Shown here: piece by piece, positions 8,822-14,324 of the stretch | How positions within the stretch are numbered: position 1 is the first letter of the stretch | Layout of the letters: each line of letters opens with the position of its first letter | NCBI GenBank assembly: GCA_964405825.1 | Contig: CAYOPI010000074.1 | Span: 1-15,230 of the forward strand | DNA length: 15,230 nucleotides | Reading direction: 5' to 3' | Origin: JBHJGM01 sp964405825 | GTDB taxonomy: Bacteria; Verrucomicrobiota; Verrucomicrobiia; Opitutales; JBHJGM01 | Notes under the pieces: model-generated | Database searches by the model: none | Told to the model about the DNA's origin: nothing | The model's input: only the letters and a program-made list of their open reading frames with translations | Made by a program: the position numbers and the translations under genes

Positions 8822-8950
8822 ATCGGTCGGGCCACAGGCAAGTTTACAGTGATACAGGGGGCCTTGCCCGCGGTTTCACGCCGGGTAAATGCGGGGTGCG
8901 CCCAAGTCCGGGGTTGCCAAGCGCCCGTTAACGCTTACCCGTTGAAAACC

Positions 8951-9325
8951 ATGAGCATCGAGGCCTACCTGCCCGTCCTTGTCCAACTCGCCCTGGCCAC
9001 TGGCATCGGCGTGGTGATCCTGGTGGCCAGCGTGATTTTCGGGCAGCGCGCCCGCACCAACGCGACCAAGGACTCCGCCTACGAGTGCGGCCTCATCGCC
9101 GAGGGCAAGCCGCACCCGCGTTTTGCGGTAAAGTTCTACGTCACCGCCATGCTCTTCATCCTCTTCGACATCGAGATCGTCTTTCTGATCCCGTGGGTGC
9201 TGATCTACCGGGACTTCCTGGCGGCCGACCTGCCCATCCTCGCGCCTATCCTCGTGTTTCTCTTCGTGCTGGTGGCCGGCCTGCTCTACGAACTCAAGAA
9301 GGGCGCCCTGGAGTGGGAGAGCTGA
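8951..9325 (+). CDS. nuoA: NADH-quinone oxidoreductase subunit A (NuoA)
   Basis: 124 aa from the ATG at 8951 (MSIEAYLPVL). Small membrane subunit of respiratory complex I. Three membrane helices are visible: about 8-30, about 62-86 and about 93-116. The family signature is intact: YECG (SAYECGLIAEGKPHPRF), then KFYVTAMLFILFDIE with the conserved acidic FD-x-E, then FLIPW. Length matches the family (about 118-147 aa). The frame is open upstream to 8798, but those residues have no NuoA character. No nuoB or other nuo gene follows; the next gene is the EIIA-cyclase protein 92 bp downstream. The remaining complex I genes must be elsewhere on the chromosome. Confidence 0.95.
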   Translation: MSIEAYLPVLVQLALATGIGVVILVASVIFGQRARTNATKDSAYECGLIAEGKPHPRFAVKFYVTAMLFILFDIEIVFLIPWVLIYRDFLAADLPILAPILVFLFVLVAGLLYELKKGALEWES

Positions 9326-9417
9326 ACCGCCGAGGCCTCCTCCCACGATCAATGGCCCGTTTATACCGCCGTAAGTGCGAAAGCGCGGGGTTCCTGGGCC
9401 GATAGGAAGACTGTCCC

Positions 9418-10776
9418 ATGCGTCTGGACCGCTACATCGCCAAATCCAGGGTCATCGATCTGGAAAGCAGCGATCTGCGCGGAGCCCTGCAGGAGCTGCT
9501 GAGCGTCTGCAAGCTCGATGAGGTCGACGGCTACAACGAGAAGAAGGCCCTCGACGAACTCGTGGCCCGCGAGCAGACCATGACCACCTACCTGGGCAAT
9601 GGCGTGGCCCTGCCGCACCTGCGCCTGCAGCTGAGCCGCCCCTACATCTTTGCCATTGGCCGCTGCCCGCAGGGCCTGGACTTCGAAGGCCGGGAGGAGT
9701 ACCGCGAACTGCGCGTCATCCTCCTGTTGCTGGCCCGCGAGAACGAGAAGAGCTATCTCAACGTGCTCGCCTCGCTCGCGCGCATCTTTCAGGAGAAGAA
9801 CACCCTCAACCGGCTCCTGCACGCCGAGGATCTGGGCGGGTTCCGCGACCAGGTTTCCCGCGCCTTCAGCGGCGGCGACGGCCAGTCCAAGACCAAGGAC
9901 AACAAGTTCAACCGCCTCATCCTGCGCGAGGCCGGCAAGATCGCCCGCGGGGCCAACTGCACCACCGTCCTGATCTTTGGCGACACCTTTGCCGGCGGCA
10001 TCGACCTGGGCAACGTCTTCGGCGATCTGAAAACCGTGCTGGTCACCCAGAGCGCCACCGACGCCTCCCTGGAGAATCGCTCGGTCACGGCCGCCCTGCC
10101 GGTGCGCTCGTTCTCCAACAACCGCCTTTCGCAGCTGCGCAGCGCTGTCCTCATCGGGCTGACGCGCGGCATCTTCAAGCACAATGAACGTCTGCTCTGC
10201 GTCGGCGGCATTCCCCAGAGCAACCAGTTCGACCTCATTGTGGTGGTGGACGTCGAGCGGGAGTTTCAATCGATCTTCACGCGCCAGACCGACGTGCTGC
10301 CCGAGGAGGTCCGCCCCGAAACGCTCGAGCGTGTGCTGGGCATCGCGACCGAACTCGCCGTCGAGGGGCGCGAGGGACGACCCGTGGGCGCGCTCTTTGT
10401 GCTGGGCGACAGCGACAACGTGCGCCCCTACACCAAGCAGCTCGTGCTCAACCCCTTCTTCGGCTACAAGGAGGAAGACCGCAACGTGCTCAACCCCTTC
10501 ATGGACGAGACGGTCAAGGAGTTCTCCTCCATCGACGGCGCTTTCATCATTCGCGGCGACGGGGTGCTCGAAAGCGCCGGGGCCCTGATCCATGCGCCGG
10601 ACTACACGCACACGCTGCCCAGCGGGCTGGGTTCGCGGCACGCCGCCGCCGCGGCCATTTCGCTCGCCACCGACGCCGTGGCCCTCGTCGTCTCGGCCAG
10701 CAACGGGCAGGTCTCGCTCTTTCGTCGAGGCCAGCTCCTGCCTGTCATCGAGCGCAACGTCGGCCGCAATCTCTGA
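9418..10776 (+). CDS. Putative diadenylate cyclase with PTS EIIA and PK_C-like domains
   Basis: 452 aa, start ATG 9418 with AGGAAG 8 bp upstream, one of the few clear ribosome sites here. Three parts. Residues about 12-150 resemble a PTS EIIA type-2 (Fru/Ntr) domain, with the RE-x-x-x-T-T-x-LGNGVALPHLR motif placing the phospho-accepting His at 67. Residues about 162-290 (ILREAGKIARGANCTTVLIF, then LLCVGGIPQSNQFDLIVVVD) resemble the pyruvate-kinase-C-like alpha/beta domain of archaeal DacZ. Residues about 300-447 match the DAC domain (DisA_N): DGA at 373-375, then LPSGLGSRHAAAAAIS at 400-415, and ALVVSASNGQVSLFRRG. DAC domains join two ATP into c-di-AMP. The usual G-T-R-H-R reads G-S-R-H-A (405-409), so activity is not certain. 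No membrane helix; probably cytosolic. Confidence 0.82.
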   Translation: MRLDRYIAKSRVIDLESSDLRGALQELLSVCKLDEVDGYNEKKALDELVAREQTMTTYLGNGVALPHLRLQLSRPYIFAIGRCPQGLDFEGREEYRELRVILLLLARENEKSYLNVLASLARIFQEKNTLNRLLHAEDLGGFRDQVSRAFSGGDGQSKTKDNKFNRLILREAGKIARGANCTTVLIFGDTFAGGIDLGNVFGDLKTVLVTQSATDASLENRSVTAALPVRSFSNNRLSQLRSAVLIGLTRGIFKHNERLLCVGGIPQSNQFDLIVVVDVEREFQSIFTRQTDVLPEEVRPETLERVLGIATELAVEGREGRPVGALFVLGDSDNVRPYTKQLVLNPFFGYKEEDRNVLNPFMDETVKEFSSIDGAFIIRGDGVLESAGALIHAPDYTHTLPSGLGSRHAAAAAISLATDAVALVVSASNGQVSLFRRGQLLPVIERNVGRNL

Positions 10777-10780
10777 TTGG

Positions 10781-10861
10781 GTCCGGGGTCGCTGGTCCGG
10801 GGTCCGTAGTCACTGGTCCGGGGCCCAGAGTCCGAGGTGCTTGGTGCCTCAGTTCTTTGTT
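10781..10861 (+). repeat. Heptad-periodic repeat array A (GT-N every 7 bp)
   Basis: The trinucleotide GTC (later GTG/GTT) recurs every 7 bp: at 10781, 10788, 10795, 10802, 10809, 10816, then GCC at 10823, GTC at 10830, GTG at 10837 and 10844, and, after a 1-bp slip, GTT at 10852 and 10859. The commonest heptad is GTCCGGG. The array begins five bp after the stop codon of the cyclase gene. It is the left arm of a fold-back structure whose right arm is at 10964-11015. Confidence 0.75.
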
Positions 10862-10875
10862 CTCAGGGGTGCGTT

Positions 10876-10927
10876 ACACGGTCGGGAAAGGATGCCACGA
10901 CCCGCAAGTGCTCCAATGCGACCGTGT
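10876..10927. repeat. 9-bp inverted repeat between the heptad arrays
   Basis: ACACGGTCG (10876-10884) and CGACCGTGT (10919-10927) are perfect inverted repeats separated by 34 bp. They lie near the middle of the 102-bp spacer between the two inverted heptad arrays, so array-stem-loop-stem-array forms one nested fold-back unit. Confidence 0.6.
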
Positions 10928-10963
10928 TGAATCCTTCGGGAGGGCCCAGGCCCAGTTTCCGAC

Positions 10964-11015
10964 GACGACAAACCAAGAACTACGAACAACGAACCAAGAA
11001 CTAGGAACCACCAAC
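10964..11015 (-). repeat. Heptad-periodic repeat array B (inverted relative to array A)
   Basis: AAC recurs exactly every 7 bp at 10971, 10978, 10985, 10992, 10999, 11006 and 11013, preceded by GAC at 10964. The commonest heptads are AACCAAG and AACTA[CG]G. On the minus strand these read GTT every 7 bp, so this array mirrors array A. It ends 75 bp before the rpmG start, so rpmG must be transcribed either through the element or from a promoter between 11016 and 11090. Confidence 0.75.
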
Positions 11016-11090
11016 TGGTCCCCAACTCCGCCCTTGCCCGAAGGCCCCGGATGTGCCAGTTTTTCCGTTTCAGCCAAACCATTTACAGCC

Positions 11091-11264
11091 ATGCCACGCG
11101 ATCTTGTCATTCTGGAGTGCTCCGAAGCCCGTGCCGAGGGTAAGCCGCCGTCCCGCTACATCACCGACCGCAACAAAAAGCTGCAGCAGGACAAGGTGGA
11201 GAAGAAGAAGTACAACCCGCACCTCAAGCGCCACACCCTCCACAAGGAAATCAAGGCCAAGTAA
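11091..11264 (+). CDS. rpmG: 50S ribosomal protein L33
   Basis: 57 aa, start ATG 11091 (MPRDLVILECSEARAEG). Small component of the large ribosomal subunit. The L33 pattern is clear: beta-rich start, then SRYITDRNKK (family: x-Y-x-T-x-[KR]-N-[KR]), then KVEKKKYNPHLKRHTLHKE (family: L-x-[LK]-[KR]-K-[YF]-[CDN]-P-x-x-[KR]-x-H-x-x-[YH]-[KR]-E). It is the zinc-free type: only one cysteine (C10) remains of the two CxxC pairs found in C+ paralogues. A strong Rho-independent terminator follows 40 bp after the stop, so this looks like a single-gene transcript. Confidence 0.95.
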   Translation: MPRDLVILECSEARAEGKPPSRYITDRNKKLQQDKVEKKKYNPHLKRHTLHKEIKAK

Positions 11265-11304
11265 CCGCCCGTCCACACTTCCCCGGGCTGCGGGCCCATC
11301 GTTG

Positions 11305-11335
11305 CGCCTCCGATTGAATCGGGGGCGTTTTTGTT
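11305..11335 (+). terminator. Rho-independent terminator of rpmG
   Basis: 10-bp stem CGCCTCCGAT (11305-11314) / ATCGGGGGCG (11318-11327) with one G-U pair and a 3-nt loop, followed directly by TTTTTGTT. Classical intrinsic terminator on the plus strand. Confidence 0.93.
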
Positions 11336-11519
11336 GAAAGCCTGAGGCTTCCAGGGTTTGGAGGCGGTTTTTGTCCTCTGGGTTAGTTGATACAGAAGTT
11401 ATACGTACTTACGCGTACATTTAGGACGGTCTGTAACGCAGTCTTTACATAGATCGACCCCTTCATCGTTGACCGTGGACGTACGCACGGGTGAGTTGTT
11501 GGGTGCCCATGCATCACAC

Positions 11520-11550
11520 TGTATGGGCTGCACATCCAATCATCCATACA
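11520..11550. promoter_or_regulatory. Inverted repeat upstream of the PEP-CTERM gene
   Basis: TGTATGG (11520-11526) and CCATACA (11544-11550) form a perfect 7-bp inverted repeat 12 bp before the proposed GTG start. It could be an operator half-site pair or a leader hairpin. The preceding 11336-11519 region has several CGTAC words (about 11403, 11413, 11480) but no promoter I can assign with confidence. Confidence 0.3.
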
Positions 11551-11562
11551 CGAAAGATTCAC

Positions 11563-12363
11563 GTGAACACCACTGCGTGTAAGACACTGACACCCCTGAT
11601 CGCGGCTGCCTTCGGGCTGACCGCTGCTCCCTTGTGGGGCCAATCGCTCACCATCGATCTCACCCAGACCGATACCTCGTTGAACGACAACTTCGACGAG
11701 GTGTGGATTGCGGAGACGCGCGCGGGCAACCTCGGCGCCTCCGGCGACTGGGAGATCGGCTTCATCGTGCCGCCGCCGGCCAACCAGCCCGAGCCGGGCC
11801 AGCAGTCCAATGTCATCTGGGAGAATGGGGTCACGCTGCCCTGGTTCCTCATGTACGATGCCACCATCGGTGAGATGTCGTACGGCATTGGCACTGGTCC
11901 GGAGGATGTCTTCGGTATTCCGATCACCGTGGGTGTCGGCGTGCCGCCGGACAATCCGATCGCTCCGGACAGCTTCGACGCCATCGCCTTCCGCGTGCGC
12001 GGCGACACCGGTACGCGCGGCGGCGACATCGAAGTCAATGTGACCGGCTTCAACGGCGGTCCCATTCCGGACCCGCCAGGCGTGCTCAATCTCTTCGAGG
12101 AGGATGGTCTGGGCAGCGCGGTCGAGATCATCACCGTCAGCGGCTTCGACGACTTCGACGAAGACGGGTTCAGCTTCACCGGGAACGTGACGTTCTCCTG
12201 GGACGAGGCGACTCAGACACCCGACGGCTCGCGCGTGGCCTTCCAGATCAAGGGCCTGCAATCCACCGGTGTCGTGCCGGAGCCGGGCGCGTACGCCGCC
12301 ATCTTTGGCGCGGTTGCCTTCGGTTTCGTCCTGCTGCGTCGTCGCTTCAACAAGCGCGCCTGA
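11563..12363 (+). CDS. PEP-CTERM sorting-domain secreted protein
   Basis: 266 aa from the GTG at 11563, chosen because it puts the signal peptide (MNTTACKTLTPLIAAAFGLT, cleavage near PLWGQ) at the N-terminus; the frame is open upstream to a GTG at 11491 and an ATG at 11509. The mature part is acidic, Gly/Asp/Pro-rich and beta-like, as in exported surface proteins. The last 29 residues are a PEP-CTERM tail: V-P-E-P-G (238-242), a hydrophobic helix AYAAIFGAVAFGFVLL, and the basic end RRRFNKRA. Such proteins are recognised at VPEP by an exosortase and processed for surface or exopolysaccharide-associated display. The exosortase is not in this window. A strong terminator lies about 80 bp after the stop, so the gene looks monocistronic. 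Confidence 0.9.
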   Translation: MNTTACKTLTPLIAAAFGLTAAPLWGQSLTIDLTQTDTSLNDNFDEVWIAETRAGNLGASGDWEIGFIVPPPANQPEPGQQSNVIWENGVTLPWFLMYDATIGEMSYGIGTGPEDVFGIPITVGVGVPPDNPIAPDSFDAIAFRVRGDTGTRGGDIEVNVTGFNGGPIPDPPGVLNLFEEDGLGSAVEIITVSGFDDFDEDGFSFTGNVTFSWDEATQTPDGSRVAFQIKGLQSTGVVPEPGAYAAIFGAVAFGFVLLRRRFNKRA

Positions 12364-12442
12364 GTTACGGCGGCAGGCCGGCGCCCGGTTCTGTGGTCTC
12401 GGGCACCGGCTGGCCAAAGCCGCCTGGCGCGTTGAATGCTCG

Positions 12443-12484
12443 GGCCGGAGTCTCCATTGAAGTGGGGGCTCCGGCCTTTTTTTT
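12443..12484 (+). terminator. Rho-independent terminator of the PEP-CTERM gene
   Basis: 8-bp stem GGCCGGAG (12443-12450) / CTCCGGCC (12469-12476), extended inward by G-U-containing pairs (TCTCC with GGGGG), followed by eight T (12477-12484). The interval 12364-12442 between stop codon and hairpin shows no further gene. Confidence 0.93.
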
Positions 12485-12551
12485 CGCACCGCCCCGAAAC
12501 TCGCAACAACTGCGAATCCCCACGAGAAAATCCCACCGCATTGCGGGCGAT

Positions 12552-12658
12552 CTTACACAGGCGTAACCGGGATGTTTCCCGTTGCGCCGGGGAAAGACGC
12601 GCCCGACGGCCTCGAACAACCCTTACACAAGCGTAACCGGGATGTTTCCCGTTGCGCC
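12552..12658. repeat. Two direct copies of a 37-bp hairpin repeat
   Basis: Copy 1 is 12552-12588, copy 2 is 12622-12658; they differ at one base (G12560 versus A12630) and are separated by 33 bp. Each contains the palindrome-like TTACAC[AG]..GCGTAA and a stem CGGGA-TGTT-TCCCG that extends outward to CGTAAC/GTTGCG with a bulge. Copy 2 ends two bp before the stop codon of the minus-strand gene. No T-run follows, so it is not an ordinary terminator. It fits a REP-like dispersed repeat; the 37/33/37 geometry also superficially resembles a two-repeat CRISPR array. Confidence 0.75.
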
Positions 12659-12659
12659 C

Positions 12660-12965
12660 CTAGGTGGACGCCGCGCCCGAAGCTTCCGCCGAGGGCTGCG
12701 AACCACCCCCGCCCGCGTTCAAGTCGCGCTGCGGTAGCGGGGTGCCCCCTCCGGCGGCCCGGCGGCGGCTGCGCCAACTCTCGCGGTGGTTGCGGATCCA
12801 GTCCAGCAGGGCCCGCTCAAACCCGATATCGTAACCGGCTTTTTCCGACTCGAGCCACTTGTGCCGCAAAATCTCCTCACGCTCTGCCAGAAACTCCTGG
12901 TAGAGGCTGGAGCGCTGGATGAAATCCTTCCGCGCTGGCGAGTTCTTTGGGTCCGGGGGCTTCAT
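12660..12965 (-). CDS. Small conserved protein of unknown function
   Basis: 101 aa from the ATG at 12965 (MKPPDPKNSPARKDF); a TTG at 13016 would add 17 residues that look like leader sequence. The central part (about 15-72) is a compact, highly charged helical segment: YQEFLAEREEILRHKWLESE then KAGYDIGFERALLDWIRNHR. I remember very similar short proteins with the FLAER-x-EIL-x-HKW-x-ESEKAG-x-DIGFE-x-ALLDWI pattern in other bacteria, but cannot name the family or a function. The C-terminal 30 residues are Gly/Pro/Ser-rich and probably disordered. No signal peptide or membrane helix. The gene stands alone between a repeat pair and the mrp gene. Confidence 0.75.
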   Translation of the reverse strand: MKPPDPKNSPARKDFIQRSSLYQEFLAEREEILRHKWLESEKAGYDIGFERALLDWIRNHRESWRSRRRAAGGGTPLPQRDLNAGGGGSQPSAEASGAAST

Positions 12966-13124
12966 GAGGCCACGGCCTGAGGGGGGTAGGGTCAGGCGGA
13001 AGGCTTCCGTGATCAAGTTCCCGGCTATTCAACCAGCAAGGTCGCCAATGTAAAGCACTTCCGGCGTACGAATGTACCGCTAATTAGAAAGCGTTATACC
13101 CAAAATCGCAACCGCTGGCACCGC

Positions 13125-14216
13125 TTAGCGCTGGCTCGTGGCCAGCCGCGCCAGGAGTGCCGCCGCCATTTTCCCGAATTGCTGAGCCGCCGTGGAATCG
13201 GGGTGACTGAGCACCACGGGCAAGCCCTGATCGGAGCCGATGCGGATGCGCTCGTCCAGCGGGACCTGCCCGATCAGGTCGGTTTCGAGCGCCTCGGCCG
13301 CCCGCGCGCCGCCGCCTGAACCAAACAGTTCGAGCCGGGGACCGTCGCCGTGCTCGAGGTAACTCATGTTCTCGGCCACGCCCAGCAGCGGAACATTGAC
13401 CTTCTCGAACATCATGGCTCCCCGTCGGGCGACATTGACCGCCGCCGCCTGCGGGGTGGTGACAATCACCGCGCCGTCCAGCGGAATGGTCTGCACCAGG
13501 GACAACTGCGCGTCGCCGGTGCCCGGGGGCAGGTCCACCACCAGCACCTCCAGCGCCCCCCAGTTCACGTTGCTGGCAAACTGCTGGATCGTTCTCATGA
13601 TCATCGGCCCGCGCCAGACCACCGGCGTCTCCTCGTCGATCAGCAGGCCCATCGACATCACGCGGATGCCAAAATTCTCCAGCGGCTGGATGAGGTTGTC
13701 CTCGACCACCGGCTGGTCGTTGATGCCGAGCATCAGGGGGATGGAGGGCCCGTAGATGTCGCAGTCCATCAGGCCGACCCCGTTACGCCTTCCCTGGGCC
13801 GCGAGGGTCTTGTCCAGCGCGCAGGCCAGGTTGGTGGCGAAGGTGGATTTACCCACGCCGCCCTTGCCGCTGGCCACCGCGATCTTGAACTTCACCTGCC
13901 CCAGCGGGTCACTGGCCTGGCTCTGGGAGGAGCTGTCACCGCTGCGTGCCGGCGTCTGCGCCGCACTGACCTTGACCGTGACATCCACCTCGCTGACACC
14001 CTCGATCTGCCCGACGGCCGCCTCGACCCCGTCCTTGATCTGGCGGGGAACGCGGGGGTCGGCCGTGGTCAGGGCCAGTTGCACCCGCACGGTGCCGCCC
14101 TCGACCTGCGTGCCCTCCACCAGGCCAAACGAGATGATGTCCCGGCTGAACCCCGGGTACTTGACCGCTTTGAGCGCTTCGGTGACTGCCGCTTGCGTAA
14201 CCATGGTATCGGGCAT
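13125..14216 (-). CDS. mrp: Mrp/ApbC-family P-loop ATPase (Fe-S carrier-like) lacking CxxC
   Basis: 363 aa from ATG 14216 (MPDTMVTQ; M5 is an alternative). An N-terminal MIP18/DUF59 domain (about 6-84) is followed by a short Ser/Gln linker and a Mrp/NBP35 ATPase domain (about 107-360). The deviant Walker A is VASGKGGVGKST (114-125); then DCDIYGPSIP (151-160), VVDLPPGTGDAQ (226-236 region) and GVAENMSYL (279-287). Mrp proteins carry and transfer Fe-S clusters in the cytoplasm. In ApbC-type proteins a CPxC follows ENMSY-[FL]; here the segment reads EHGDGPRLELFGSGGG with no cysteine, so a bridging cluster cannot be bound there. The DUF59 cysteine is also absent (TTADPRVP). Divergent from tolB, with 108 bp between the starts. 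Confidence 0.92.
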   Translation of the reverse strand: MPDTMVTQAAVTEALKAVKYPGFSRDIISFGLVEGTQVEGGTVRVQLALTTADPRVPRQIKDGVEAAVGQIEGVSEVDVTVKVSAAQTPARSGDSSSQSQASDPLGQVKFKIAVASGKGGVGKSTFATNLACALDKTLAAQGRRNGVGLMDCDIYGPSIPLMLGINDQPVVEDNLIQPLENFGIRVMSMGLLIDEETPVVWRGPMIMRTIQQFASNVNWGALEVLVVDLPPGTGDAQLSLVQTIPLDGAVIVTTPQAAAVNVARRGAMMFEKVNVPLLGVAENMSYLEHGDGPRLELFGSGGGARAAEALETDLIGQVPLDERIRIGSDQGLPVVLSHPDSTAAQQFGKMAAALLARLATSQR

Positions 14217-14324
14217 CTGCCTACCTTGGGGCAGGCGCGGGTCGGTTCAAACGCGGGGCGGCGATTGGCGTCAAAGTTTTTCGCCGTTGCCACTCACCGC
14301 GCTCACTTGATATCTCAACCGGCC

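Noticed and set aside
9361..10641. 426-codon minus-strand open frame opposite the EIIA-cyclase gene
   Set aside because: No motifs; the plus strand has a ribosome binding site and three recognisable domains.
10849..11082. Small minus-strand frame encoding a hydrophobic peptide (FLVLGSLFVVLG)
   Set aside because: The hydrophobic run is the direct translation of the AAC/GTT heptad repeats; no start context or homology.
11387..11418. Sigma-70 promoter before the PEP-CTERM gene starting at TTGATA (11390 region)
   Set aside because: No -10 hexamer of acceptable match at 16-18 bp spacing.
11383..12489. 368-codon minus-strand open frame opposite the PEP-CTERM gene
   Set aside because: The plus strand has signal peptide, PEP-CTERM tail and terminator; the minus frame runs through that terminator and has no domain features.
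12552..12658. Two-repeat CRISPR array (37-bp repeats, 33-bp spacer)
   Set aside because: Only two repeats, no cas genes nearby, and the double dyad structure beside a stop codon fits a REP-like element better; left open for a genome search.
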